NCBI RefSeq assembly: GCF_011764505.1
Contig: NZ_AP022839.1
Coordinates: 417,001-481,000, forward strand
Source: Legionella antarctica
Lineage (GTDB): Bacteria > Pseudomonadota > Gammaproteobacteria > Legionellales > Legionellaceae
Length of the DNA: 64,000 bases
Reading direction: 5' to 3'
The position numbers were made by a program, and so were the translations under genes. Positions 55,122 to 64,000 of this stretch are shown here, piece by piece (position 1 is the first letter of the stretch; each line of letters opens with the position of its first letter). The notes under the pieces are model-generated. The model was not told the origin of the DNA. It did not search any database and saw only the letters and a program-made list of their open reading frames with translations.

Positions 55122-57469
55122 TGCGCGGTATTGATACTCGTCATGAATTAGATCCAACCCTTCTTTTAAGGGATACGAGAAGCATGACTCAAAGGATGGC
55201 AGATTTTTTTGCTGATCCTACTAATATTTCGATTATGCTGTTTACCCTGGCAGCCGTTGCTTATTACTTTTCTGAATCCGCTACAACACTCATGATTCTC
55301 GGCTGTTTGTTTTTTGCGTACAGTTTTACTCGCAAGCAAAAACTCCCTTTTCGTCTTCCGCAAATTGCGCGGGTTAAAGATTATAATGATTTAAAGCCTG
55401 GCATCAATAAACCTAATATCGCTCGAGGTATTGCTTTTTTTGGTAATGATCGCAAGAGTGGAGAAGAATTGTGGTTCGCAAATGATGATATGCGTACCCA
55501 TGCGCTAATCTTTGGTTCTACCGGTAGTGGTAAAACAGAAGCACTGGTATCGCTGGCCTATAATGCATTGGTTCAGGGAAGCGGGTTTATTTATGTGGAT
55601 GGAAAAGGAGATAATTCGCTGTATGCTAAAGTCTTTTCTCTAGTAAGAAGCATGGGGCGTGAAGATGATTTATTGTTAATCAATTTTATGACTGGTGCAC
55701 GAGATATAGTTGGGCCTCAGGAAAAAAGATTATCGAATACGTTGAATCCTTTTTGCCAGGGTTCTTCCAGTATGTTAACGCAGCTCGTTGTAAGCTTGAT
55801 GGGTTCTTCTCAAGGTGGCGGCGATGGAGATATGTGGAAAGGCAGAGCCATTGCATTCGTTGAAGCATTAATGCGCTTGTTAGTATATATGCGAGATGAT
55901 GGAGCTATTCTTCTTGATGCAAACTCCATTCGAAATTATTTTGATTTGCAGCGATTGGAATCAATCGTTATTGATAAAGTATTTCCACGTGACGATATGG
56001 AAAGTATCAACATAGAGCAGGTCCCTAAACTGGTAACAGACCCATTAAGGAATTACCTTAATACCTTACCCGGATATAACAAAGAGAAAAAAGGAAAGCA
56101 AGTATCGCAAGTTTTAGAACAGCACGGTTTTATCACGATGCAACTTGTAAGAAGTTTCTCATCACTTGCTGATACTTACGGCCATATTATTCGTACAAAT
56201 TTAGCAGAAGTAGATTTTAAAGATGTCGTATTGAACAGAAGAATTTTAGTGGTTTTATTACCGGCATTGGAAAAATCCCCTGATGAATTGTCTAATCTGG
56301 GCAAGATTATTGTTTCTTCATTAAAAGCGATGATGGCTGCAGGTCTTGGTGAGGAAGTTGAAGGAGATTACCGCGACGTAATTTTGAGAAAACCAACAAA
56401 TGCACCAACACCGTATATGTGTATTCTTGATGAGTACGGATATTATGCAGTTCAAGGCTTTGCTGTTGTTCCTGCTCAAGCAAGGTCTCTAGGATTCTCC
56501 GCTATATTTGCCGGACAAGATTTGCCGGCATTCCAAAAAGCATCAAAAGAGGAAGCTGCTTCTATTGGCGCCAATACAAACATCAAGATTTGTATGAAAT
56601 TGGAGGACCCTACTGAAACATGGGACTTCTTTACGAAAACGGCCGGTGAAGCATATGTGACCAAGGTGGATTCATTCCAAACAAAAGAAGGGGGTATTTC
56701 AAATAATTATATGGATACCAAAAGCTCTTCTTTTGAAAAAAGAGCTCGTGTAGATCTTCTTGATTTAAAAGAGCAAACGGAAGGCGAAGCTCATATCTTT
56801 TTCAAGTCAAAAATTGTCCGCGCTCGGATGTTTTATGCAAATCCCAAGCCCGTCAAACAATTGAAAATTAATCAATTCTTGAAGGTAGAGCCACCTCCGG
56901 ATGATTATCTAATGAAGTTACAAAAACAATTGGCCTCATTCCAGAGGATACTCGATAGTGGTGATTTAAGCATCAATAAAGTGGTGGAAAATGAAGAAAT
57001 CACTCTAATTACCAAGGTATTGCATGAAACAAATATAGAAGAGCCTATTGAGCGGGGAGTAGCTGCTTTAATCGCATTTCATGGGCATAATGCCCCTGAG
57101 CCTGTTGAGGATTTAATTGAAGAAGAGGTTGAAGGTGCGTTAACTATATTCAGTGCACTCCGAATGACTGCTAATTCTCCGCCAATTTTAGCTACAGACA
57201 AAGCAGCATTTGCTGAGTCCCTGCTACCAATTAATGAAACTAGAAATCAGATGATGATGATCGAGCGATTAGCTGGAGCCAAAGATAAGTATGCCGGAAC
57301 CGTGGCAAATGAATTGATTAAAGACTTCCAAATGGCAACGAGCTATCCTCCGGAGGAAAGAGATGCAATCGCTCCTCAAGAGTTGACTGATATAGTAACA
57401 AGTTTATCAGCAAAAATTGCAGCAGAACGTGAGAAAGCAATAAAAAAAAGCGAAGAGCAATTGACGTAA
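55118..57469 (+). CDS. icmO: Dot/Icm coupling ATPase IcmO (DotL)
   Basis: 783 residues, same as L. pneumophila. Type IV coupling protein with two N-terminal membrane helices (about 38-68), Walker A GSTGSGKT (133-140) and Walker B YMCILDEYGYY. The C-terminal extension (after about 600) binds IcmS-IcmW and LvgA chaperones. Motor and effector receptor of the secretion system. Starts inside the icmP stop. Confidence 0.97.
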   Translation: MMRGIDTRHELDPTLLLRDTRSMTQRMADFFADPTNISIMLFTLAAVAYYFSESATTLMILGCLFFAYSFTRKQKLPFRLPQIARVKDYNDLKPGINKPNIARGIAFFGNDRKSGEELWFANDDMRTHALIFGSTGSGKTEALVSLAYNALVQGSGFIYVDGKGDNSLYAKVFSLVRSMGREDDLLLINFMTGARDIVGPQEKRLSNTLNPFCQGSSSMLTQLVVSLMGSSQGGGDGDMWKGRAIAFVEALMRLLVYMRDDGAILLDANSIRNYFDLQRLESIVIDKVFPRDDMESINIEQVPKLVTDPLRNYLNTLPGYNKEKKGKQVSQVLEQHGFITMQLVRSFSSLADTYGHIIRTNLAEVDFKDVVLNRRILVVLLPALEKSPDELSNLGKIIVSSLKAMMAAGLGEEVEGDYRDVILRKPTNAPTPYMCILDEYGYYAVQGFAVVPAQARSLGFSAIFAGQDLPAFQKASKEEAASIGANTNIKICMKLEDPTETWDFFTKTAGEAYVTKVDSFQTKEGGISNNYMDTKSSSFEKRARVDLLDLKEQTEGEAHIFFKSKIVRARMFYANPKPVKQLKINQFLKVEPPPDDYLMKLQKQLASFQRILDSGDLSINKVVENEEITLITKVLHETNIEEPIERGVAALIAFHGHNAPEPVEDLIEEEVEGALTIFSALRMTANSPPILATDKAAFAESLLPINETRNQMMMIERLAGAKDKYAGTVANELIKDFQMATSYPPEERDAIAPQELTDIVTSLSAKIAAEREKAIKKSEEQLT

Positions 57470-57765
57470 TGTGAATATTAGTTGCGCTTCAATTTATTTC
57501 CCCTCTGAACTACTGTTAGAGCAATATCAAACATTTGAGAAAATTGTTCTAAAATTCAATAGGGTAGTCAGACCTGTCAGTTACAACCCCTCCATTAATG
57601 TGGTTAGACTCTGAGCACACCCCATAAATAATTATTTTAAAAAAATAGCAATTTTGTTAAATTCATTGTAACGTAATGATTTGTATGTTTTTATTATTGA
57701 ATCAATTAAAGATAGTTAGACAGCGATAAAGCAAAAAGTCTATTTTTGGTATATGGGGATGACGG
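57470..57765. other. 296-base gap between icmO and icmN
   Basis: No reliable gene; a 47-codon GTG frame right after icmO has no recognised features. The length and AT-rich end suggest a separate promoter for icmN onwards, but no box is assigned. Confidence 0.35.
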
Positions 57766-58338
57766 TTGAGATCAGTGCTTATTAACTACATAATCGCAAT
57801 AAGCCGTATTCTGGGTTTAATTGCTTTACTTCAGGTCAGTGCTTGTCATCGTGGTAATGAGTACATCCCTGAAAAAGAATATCCTAAATTACCGTGCAAG
57901 GTACGTGGTGCTTGTGACGCCACCGTAATGAAATATCTAAAAAAATTCAACAAAAGAGGTATAAGAGTAGTCACCATTGGACAAGATTATCTAATAAGTA
58001 TTCCAGCCAGTGCATTATTTGAAGATCAAACGCCCCATTTAAAATGGGCTTCTTATGGTTTGTTAAATGAAATAGTAATATTTCTTAAGCAATTTCGTAA
58101 AGTTGCAATAAATGTAACGAGTTACAGTAATAAATATATATCAGTACATCGAGAACGCGCATTAACATTAGCAAGGTCGAGGGTGGTTGGTGAATATCTA
58201 TGGTCACAAGGGATTGATAGCCGTTTTGTCTTTACACAAGGATTAGGTAGTGATAAACCTATAGTAAGTTTTACTCAGGGCGGTGATACGTCACCAAATG
58301 CTCGAATAGAAATTACATTTAGAGATGCTGTTGCATAA
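57766..58338 (+). CDS. icmN: Dot/Icm outer-membrane lipoprotein IcmN (DotK)
   Basis: About 190 residues, start at TTG 57766 with GGGGAT upstream; a GTG at 57775 is an alternative. Signal sequence with lipobox-like LLQVSAC. The C-terminal OmpA-like domain (NVTSYSNKYISVHRERALTLARSRVVGEYL then GSDKPI...ARIEITF) is peptidoglycan-binding. Links the core complex to the cell wall. Confidence 0.9.
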   Translation: MRSVLINYIIAISRILGLIALLQVSACHRGNEYIPEKEYPKLPCKVRGACDATVMKYLKKFNKRGIRVVTIGQDYLISIPASALFEDQTPHLKWASYGLLNEIVIFLKQFRKVAINVTSYSNKYISVHRERALTLARSRVVGEYLWSQGIDSRFVFTQGLGSDKPIVSFTQGGDTSPNARIEITFRDAVA

Positions 58339-58349
58339 TAGAGGAAGAA

Positions 58350-58634
58350 ATGAGTCGTGAAACCTGGGCTTTAATTAAACATAAAAAAAACTTCAATGTC
58401 CATGTTTATAGGCGCGGATTGTTTTTGGTTATGATTTCTCTTTCATTGAGTAGTATCATTGGTCTATTGATGTTTTATATCTATATAAATGAACCTGAAA
58501 GAGATTATTATGCGACTAGTGGGATAACACCCCCAATTAAGCTTAAACCCATGTTGGCACCTAATGCATCATCAAATGCATTGCTTCCTCCTGATCCACC
58601 AACGGATGATGTACAAAGGTTTATTCCGCAATAA
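58350..58634 (+). CDS. icmM: Dot/Icm protein IcmM (DotJ)
   Basis: 94 residues with one membrane helix (about 25-47) and a short Pro-rich periplasmic tail. It is related to IcmL and forms a complex with it. AGAGGAAG precedes the ATG. Twelve bases before icmL. Confidence 0.92.
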   Translation: MSRETWALIKHKKNFNVHVYRRGLFLVMISLSLSSIIGLLMFYIYINEPERDYYATSGITPPIKLKPMLAPNASSNALLPPDPPTDDVQRFIPQ

Positions 58635-58646
58635 TTAGAGGATACT

Positions 58647-59285
58647 ATGGCTGAAGATGCCTTAACTGTTGTTGCCTTACGAAATAAATTTTATAAAGAT
58701 AGTCAGCGTAAGGTTATATTCGCGCTTTTGATCGCTATTGTGGTTAACCTGGTTTTGGGTTCGATGTTGGTTTACATAATTACTCATCCACCAGCACCCA
58801 AATATTTTGCGACGAGCATTAATGGGCGCATTACACCGTTATTTCCATTGGATCAGCCTAATCAATCTGATTCAGCTGTGTTGCAATGGGCTAATCAGGC
58901 AGCTATAGCTTCATTTACCTATAACTTTGTTAATTACAGAGATGAATTACAGGCTTCATCCGGATTTTTCACTCCAGAGGGTTGGGATCAATTCCTTAGT
59001 GCATTGCAACAATCTAATAATCTCGATGCTGTGAAGGCCAAGAAATTAATTGTTTCAGCCGTAGCAACACGTGCTCCGATTATCCTCCAAAAAGGAGTCT
59101 TAAATGGTAATTTTTCCTGGCGGGTGCAAATGCCTATTCTGGTAACTTATCAAAGTGCCAGTGAGTTTACTCAGCAGAATAATGTGGTTACCATGTTGAT
59201 TACTCGAGTTTCAACTTTAAATTCACCTAGAGGAATAGGTATATCACAATTTGTAGTTGGACCTGCCAGTGGTGGGGTAAGCTGA
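58647..59285 (+). CDS. icmL: Dot/Icm inner-membrane protein IcmL (DotI)
   Basis: 212 residues, same as L. pneumophila. One membrane helix (about 23-46), then the periplasmic domain with SFTYNFVNYRDEL, FTPEGWDQFL and NFSWRVQMPILVTYQSA. Structurally like VirB8/TraM. The stop overlaps the icmK start region. Confidence 0.95.
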   Translation: MAEDALTVVALRNKFYKDSQRKVIFALLIAIVVNLVLGSMLVYIITHPPAPKYFATSINGRITPLFPLDQPNQSDSAVLQWANQAAIASFTYNFVNYRDELQASSGFFTPEGWDQFLSALQQSNNLDAVKAKKLIVSAVATRAPIILQKGVLNGNFSWRVQMPILVTYQSASEFTQQNNVVTMLITRVSTLNSPRGIGISQFVVGPASGGVS

Positions 59286-59287
59286 TG

Positions 59288-60364
59288 ATGCGTTGTAACT
59301 TATTTAAATGGTGCCAGTTTTTTGCATTGGTTTCTTTAATAGCAGGTAATGCCTATGCGGCAAATCAGGCAGATGATGCCCAACAAGCATTACAGCAATT
59401 ACGATTACTGCAACAACGTCTTTCTCAGAATCAAGGCCCAGACTCACAATCTCCCAACGATGCAAATGCAGCTGGAGCAGGTTCAACTGGGCCTGGCAAA
59501 TCTCCGGCACCTGCACAGCCCACTCAAAATACTTCCAATTATCAAGGTTCTTCTGGTAACGAAGAGCAAGTAGTCAGTCAAAATGATGCGGAAGTTATTG
59601 ATAACAAATCATTTAAAGATATGATCCGTAGTTTATACCCGCTAACCCCTGAGCAAATTGTACGTTTAAAACAAATCTATCAAACCAATGAATATGCTCA
59701 GGCTTCCACCCCGGGCACACCACCAAAGCCAACCGCTACGTCGCAATTTGTTAATCTCTCACCTGGATCTACACCTCCAGTGATTCGTTTATCTCAAGGA
59801 TTTGTTTCTTCTTTGGTTTTTCTTGATTCTACAGGTGCTCCCTGGCCCATTGCTGCATATGATTTAGGTGATCCTGCGGCATTTAATATTCAATGGGATA
59901 AAACCAGCAATACATTAATGATTCAAGCGATGAAATTATATAATTATGGCAATTTGGCTGTCCGGTTAAGAGGTTTGAATACACCAGTCATGTTAACTTT
60001 AATACCTGGACAAAAAGCAGTGGACTATCGAGTGGATTTAAGGGTTCAAGGATATGGTCCAAATGCTAAAAGTATGCCTCTGGAAGAAGGAATCCCCCCC
60101 TCGGCGAATGATTTGCTTCTTCATGTTTTAGATGGAGTGCCACCTCCAGGAAGTCAACGCTTGATAGTGAGTGGTGGAGATGCTCGTGCCTGGCTTTTTG
60201 GTGAAAAAATGTACGTGAGAACCGGTCTTACTATATTATCACCAGGCTGGTTAGGCAGTATGACCAGTGCAGACGGAACGCATGCGTATGAAATGCAAAA
60301 GTCGCCGGTGCTCTTAGTGTCCTGGCATGGTAAAGTGATGCAACTCAAGGTAGAAGGTTTATAA
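59288..60364 (+). CDS. icmK: Dot/Icm outer-membrane core protein IcmK (DotH)
   Basis: 358 residues from the ATG at 59288; the ATG one codon before is also possible. Signal peptide about 1-24. Gln/Pro/Ser-rich linker (about 25-100), then the conserved beta-rich part (SLVFLDSTGAPWPIAAYDLG). With IcmN/DotK, DotC and DotD it forms the outer ring of the core channel. Confidence 0.95.
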   Translation: MRCNLFKWCQFFALVSLIAGNAYAANQADDAQQALQQLRLLQQRLSQNQGPDSQSPNDANAAGAGSTGPGKSPAPAQPTQNTSNYQGSSGNEEQVVSQNDAEVIDNKSFKDMIRSLYPLTPEQIVRLKQIYQTNEYAQASTPGTPPKPTATSQFVNLSPGSTPPVIRLSQGFVSSLVFLDSTGAPWPIAAYDLGDPAAFNIQWDKTSNTLMIQAMKLYNYGNLAVRLRGLNTPVMLTLIPGQKAVDYRVDLRVQGYGPNAKSMPLEEGIPPSANDLLLHVLDGVPPPGSQRLIVSGGDARAWLFGEKMYVRTGLTILSPGWLGSMTSADGTHAYEMQKSPVLLVSWHGKVMQLKVEGL

Positions 60365-60367
60365 ACA

Positions 60368-63300
60368 ATGGCAAGCAAAAAAGAAAATATAAAGTCACTG
60401 TTTTCCAATACTCGAACGCGAGTAATTATCATTTTTACAATGATACTTTTAATAGTTGCGGTAGTAATTGGATATGTAAAACTGCGAAGTGTTTCTGAAG
60501 GCCCTGAGGGAACCTCTCAGCTTCCTCAAGGCCCTACCGGGATTCAGTCCATTCCAGGGGTGCTTGATCCCACAGCTCAGTATGCAAAACTACAAGAGCA
60601 GCAAAATATTAGTCAGGCAAAACAAGCAGAAACCACAGGCGGTAGTGCCATTCCTACAATTATAAGAACTCAGGCATTAGGGGAAGGAGTAGGTGTTGTT
60701 GGCTCTAAAGATGGTCAGAGTGGCATAGGATTTACAGCCCTTGCGCGTGAGGAAGAAGAAGGTAGTCAAAACAGTTTATGGATTCAAGCTTTAAAAGATG
60801 GGAGTTGCAGTAAAAGTATAGTTGCTCAGGTTGTAAGCCAGGGAGCTCAATTAAGTGATTTAAAAGCAGGCTGCACCTGCGTTCAATTAAAGGATAATGG
60901 CTATACACTTCAGGATTTGGACCAAATATGTCAATGCAAGGAATTAAGAGCGGCTGGCTATAATGCCAGGCAGTTAAAGGATGCCGGGTATTCCGCAGGT
61001 CGATTAAGAGAGTGCGGCTTTGATGCATGCGAACTACGCAATGCAGGTTTTACCGCTCAGCAGATGAAAGATGGTGGATTCTCTGATGGTGAATTAAAAG
61101 GTGCAGGATTTTCTGATGCTGAAATAGCAAAGGCAAGTGGTTTACCAGATGGCATTACTGCGGCAGATGTTAGAAATGCAGGGTGTAGTGCCGCAGCATT
61201 AACCAAGCTTCGTAATGCAGGAGTAAGTGCTTCAGCAATAAGACGCATTAGTGGGTGTAGTGCAGAGCAATTAAAAGCAGCAGGCTTTACGGCTGCGGAA
61301 TTGAAGGATGCAGGTTTTAGTGCTGCAGATTTAAGAAAGGCAGGTTTTACCCCGGAAGAGTTAAAAGCAGCAGGTTATAGTGCAAGAGATTTGTTGAATG
61401 CAGGCTTTAGCCCTGCGGATCTGGCTAAAGCAGGCTTTACAGCTGCACAGATTAAAGCGGCTCAAATGGAGCTCCCACCGGGTATTACTCCCGCTGATGT
61501 AAAAAATGCTGGTTGTGATGTTGATGTATTAAAAAAAGAAAGAGCTGCAGGGGTTAGTGCGGCACTTATCAGGCGATACGCTGGCTGTAGTGCCCAAGCT
61601 TTGAAAGCAGCAGGTTTTAGCGATGCAGATTTAGCTAATGCTGGCTTTACTCAACCGCAAATTAGTGCTGCAACTCCTCTTTCAGATGATGATATTAAAG
61701 CAGCAGGTTGCGATCCTGATAAACTAAGAAAACTAATGGCTTCTGGTGTTTCAGCCAAACGAATTAAGGACTTAAACGGTTGTAGTGCTCAAGCCCTTAA
61801 AGATGCAGGATTTGATGCACAATCATTATTGGACGCAGGATTCACACCTGCACAATTACTGGCGGCGGGCTTTACCCCTAAACAATTAGAAAATGCAGGT
61901 TTAAATCCAGCGGCAATAATTGCCGCTGGACGTGTTACTGATTGCAGTGTGGATTCATTAAAAAGAGCCCGGGCAGCTGGTATGTCCGCTTTAACTATTA
62001 AACAAACCTTGGGTTGTTCTGCACAAGCTTTAAAAGATGCAGGTTATAGTGCTAAAGAATTAAAAGATGCAGGTTTTACCGCCGCAGAATTAAAAGCAGC
62101 AGGCTTTAGTGCGAATGATTTAAAAAACGCCGGCTTTACTGCAAAAGAATTACATGATGCAGGATTTAGCGCCGCAGAGTTAAAAGCGGCAGGCTTCAGC
62201 GCCAAAGATTTAAAGGATGCCGGTTTTTCAGCAGCGGAATTAAAAGCGGCTGGCTTCAGCGCAGCGCAACTCAAGGCGGCTGGTTTTAGTGCAAAAGACT
62301 TGAAAGATGCCGGCTTTTCAGCTGCTGATTTAAAAGCTGCAGGATTTGATGCCAAAGATCTTAAGGATGCCGGTTTTTCGGCTGCTGACTTGAAGGCTGC
62401 AGGATTTAGTGCCAAAGATCTTAAAGACGCAGGTTTTTCTGCGGGCGAGTTAAAAGCTGCCGGATATAGTGCCAAGGATTTGAAGGATGCTGGATATAGT
62501 GCACAGCAGCTAAAAGATGCTGGATTTACTGCAAATCAACTTCTTAATGCAGGATTCTCTCCACAGGATTCTGCTGTAGCTGGATTACAAGGTCCTAATC
62601 TGCAGCAAGATGGATCAAGTCTTAGTGGAGTGCCCAGTTTACCAAGTGGAACCCAACCTACAGGCGCTTCACTAGCGGCTGCAAATAATGACAAATTACA
62701 AGCAATTTTGAATAAACAAAATGACCAAATGGCCGAGCAAAAATATCAACAAAAAATTCAGCAAAGAACAGCTGATATGTTATCTGCAGCTAACCAATCG
62801 GTCCAAGCATGGAAACAAGTATCAACTCAGGTTTATACGGAAGGTAATGCCGAGACAGTAGCGGCAGGTGCTGCTGTTCAGGGAGTAAGTTCTGCTACGA
62901 TGAATAATCAAAGTGGAGCGGTTACAGATGCTACTCAGAAAGGAAATATGATAAAAACAGGGGATATCGTTTTTGCTGTAATGGATACCTCCGTTAATAG
63001 CGATGAACCGGGCCCCATTTTAGCGACTGTAGTTTCCGGTAGATTGAAGGGCTCCAAGTTAATTGGAAGTTTCAATTTGCCGTCTACAGCAGACAAAATG
63101 ATTATTACTTTTAATACCATGTCTATTCCAGGCGCCGCAAAAACAATATCGATATCCGCATTTGCTATTGATCCAAATACAGCCAGAACAGCATTGTCCA
63201 GCCGTACTGATCATCATTACCTGATGCGATATGGCTCTTTATTTGCTTCCTCTTTTCTACAAGGCTTTGGTAATGCGTTTCAATCAGCAAATACTACTGT

Positions 63301-63511
63301 AACAATTGGGGGAACTGGTGGTGGCAATAATATTACAGTTTCAAATGGTATTGGTCGTTCCGCTCTTGAAAATGCTGTAATCGGGTTAGCACAAGTCGGT
63401 CAAAACTGGAGTCAACAAGCACAGCAATTGTTTAATACACCAACTACAGTTGAAGTGTATTCCGGCACAGGAATCGGTGTTTTATTTACACAAGACGTTC
63501 AATCTATTTAA
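60368..63511 (+). CDS. icmE: Dot/Icm core channel protein IcmE (DotG)
   Basis: 1047 residues, one fewer than L. pneumophila. One membrane helix (about 19-39), then a long tract (about 165-735) of 10-residue repeats of the type AGFSAAELKA/AGFSAKDLKD, interrupted by Cys-containing units (GCSAQALKAAGF). The C-terminal 230 residues are the conserved VirB10-like domain (GDIVFAVMDTSVNSDEPGPI). Spans inner to outer membrane as the central channel. Confidence 0.96.
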   Translation: MASKKENIKSLFSNTRTRVIIIFTMILLIVAVVIGYVKLRSVSEGPEGTSQLPQGPTGIQSIPGVLDPTAQYAKLQEQQNISQAKQAETTGGSAIPTIIRTQALGEGVGVVGSKDGQSGIGFTALAREEEEGSQNSLWIQALKDGSCSKSIVAQVVSQGAQLSDLKAGCTCVQLKDNGYTLQDLDQICQCKELRAAGYNARQLKDAGYSAGRLRECGFDACELRNAGFTAQQMKDGGFSDGELKGAGFSDAEIAKASGLPDGITAADVRNAGCSAAALTKLRNAGVSASAIRRISGCSAEQLKAAGFTAAELKDAGFSAADLRKAGFTPEELKAAGYSARDLLNAGFSPADLAKAGFTAAQIKAAQMELPPGITPADVKNAGCDVDVLKKERAAGVSAALIRRYAGCSAQALKAAGFSDADLANAGFTQPQISAATPLSDDDIKAAGCDPDKLRKLMASGVSAKRIKDLNGCSAQALKDAGFDAQSLLDAGFTPAQLLAAGFTPKQLENAGLNPAAIIAAGRVTDCSVDSLKRARAAGMSALTIKQTLGCSAQALKDAGYSAKELKDAGFTAAELKAAGFSANDLKNAGFTAKELHDAGFSAAELKAAGFSAKDLKDAGFSAAELKAAGFSAAQLKAAGFSAKDLKDAGFSAADLKAAGFDAKDLKDAGFSAADLKAAGFSAKDLKDAGFSAGELKAAGYSAKDLKDAGYSAQQLKDAGFTANQLLNAGFSPQDSAVAGLQGPNLQQDGSSLSGVPSLPSGTQPTGASLAAANNDKLQAILNKQNDQMAEQKYQQKIQQRTADMLSAANQSVQAWKQVSTQVYTEGNAETVAAGAAVQGVSSATMNNQSGAVTDATQKGNMIKTGDIVFAVMDTSVNSDEPGPILATVVSGRLKGSKLIGSFNLPSTADKMIITFNTMSIPGAAKTISISAFAIDPNTARTALSSRTDHHYLMRYGSLFASSFLQGFGNAFQSANTTVTIGGTGGGNNITVSNGIGRSALENAVIGLAQVGQNWSQQAQQLFNTPTTVEVYSGTGIGVLFTQDVQSI
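61250..62560 (+). repeat. 30-base coding repeats in icmE
   Basis: Tandem degenerate 30-base units encoding the decapeptide repeats. They are most uniform at 62030-62530, where neighbouring units often differ only at silent sites. Direct from sequence; likely to vary in number between strains. Confidence 0.85.
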
Positions 63512-63529
63512 TTTGATGGCAGATAATGA

Positions 63530-64000
63530 TGGCAGACAATGATCAAAATAATGATGAGTATCAATTCGCAGAATTAGATGCTCTTGATAATGAATCCATG
63601 CAAGATGAATCCAGCTTAAACAGCGCAACATCTTCAACTCAAGGTCGTTATTCTGAAAGTAAGAATGTTAAGCGTAATGCACTCATCGCTGTTGGTGTAC
63701 TTGTCTTGGCGATGGTTATTTACAAAATAGTAGGTTGGATTTATTCCGGAAAAACTGATGTTGATTCCAGTCAAACTACAGTTACGCCTATAGCCCAGGT
63801 AACACCTCAGCCCGTCCAAACCACTATTACTCCTACACCTGTCCCAACTATTCAACAGCCACAACCTGTCGTAACTAAAAGCGATACTGAATTAAGACAG
63901 AAAGTATCTGCCATTGAATTATCGCAACAAACCGTTAGAGCGGAAGTAAGTTCTGTCGGTCAGCAAGTCGGAACCGTCAATAACAATATAAATAATTTAA
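63530..64000 (+). CDS. icmG: Dot/Icm core protein IcmG (DotF), partial
   Basis: First 157 residues; cut by the window end (full length about 269 in L. pneumophila). Acidic cytosolic start (MADNDQNNDEYQFAELDALD), one membrane helix (about 52-72, ALIAVGVLVLAMVIYKIVGW), then a Pro/Thr-rich linker and a coiled-coil start (TELRQKVSAIELSQQTVRAE). Inner-membrane core component. An ATG one codon earlier is possible; an ATG at 63517 is out of frame and closes after eight codons. Confidence 0.92.

Noticed and set aside
57471..57614. 47-codon GTG frame between icmO and icmN
   Set aside because: No ribosome site or recognised features; not supported as a gene.
62044..62475. Antisense open frame rich in Ala/Lys/Pro in icmE
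   Set aside because: It is the reverse reading of the decapeptide repeats, open only because the repeat lacks stops in that frame.
61250..62560. Regular spaced repeats that could suggest a CRISPR array
   Set aside because: Units are contiguous, in frame and coding, with no unique spacers and no cas genes.
1..64000. tRNA, rRNA, CRISPR or phage integrase genes
   Set aside because: No cloverleaf, rRNA core, spacer array or integrase was seen on either strand.

Overview
The window is an AT-rich Legionella chromosome segment. The strongest evidence is at the right end (about 52.1-64.0 kb), where icmT-S-R-Q-P-O-N-M-L-K-E and the start of icmG lie on the + strand in the order known for Dot/Icm region II of Legionella pneumophila. 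The Entner-Doudoroff block zwf-pgl-edd-glk-eda-sugar transporter, followed by a glucoamylase, is also a Legionella arrangement. Species cannot be fixed from the sequence alone. The small icmR-position gene belongs to a class that differs between species.

Layout, left to right. 0-4.2 kb: a minus-strand group encoding a C39-like peptidase, a RimK-like ATP-grasp ligase and a GCS2-type ligase (cut by the window edge). A thioesterase-like protein, a BON-domain protein and a lone IcmL-like protein follow. 4.2-15.2 kb: uvrA, lemA-htpX, an ABC-2 exporter pair, an OYE flavoprotein, a 2OG-Fe(II) oxygenase, a YqhA-like protein, an unknown protein and a YgjP-like metalloprotease. 15.3-20.5 kb is an accessory stretch: a truncated IS6-type transposase, a nucleoside hydrolase, a decayed IS630-type transposase, two orphan genes around a near-perfect parS-like site (17982-17997), and a complete IS3-family element. 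20.5-24.5 kb: housekeeping genes ogt, rplS, trmD, rimM, rpsP and ffh on the minus strand.

24.8-38 kb: a secreted protein, a likely Dot/Icm effector with a papain-like Cys/His region plus ankyrin repeats, an amino acid permease, a PriC-like protein, a palindromic MITE-like repeat, an AhpD-like protein, and the haem A/cytochrome oxidase assembly set (DUF2909, SURF1, CxxxC protein, CtaA, CtaB, SCO). rimK, a small HTH protein and a GT87 glycosyltransferase follow. 38-50.9 kb: the Entner-Doudoroff operon, whose sugar transporter is split by two insertion sequences (IS1595 with an 8-bp target duplication, IS3 with a 3-bp one). Removing both restores an uninterrupted 473-residue frame. The secreted glucoamylase, ferrochelatase and a cold-shock protein come next.

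52-64 kb: the Dot/Icm type IVB secretion genes. IcmS, IcmR and IcmQ are cytosolic chaperone or pore-related factors. IcmO and IcmP form the coupling complex. IcmK, IcmE and IcmG build the core channel with lipoprotein IcmN, and IcmM and IcmL are inner-membrane partners. The most unusual signals are the parS-like site, the long palindromes carrying DnaA-box-like cores in the 3' non-coding parts of both IS3-family elements, the MITE-like cruciform element, and the doubly interrupted transporter.
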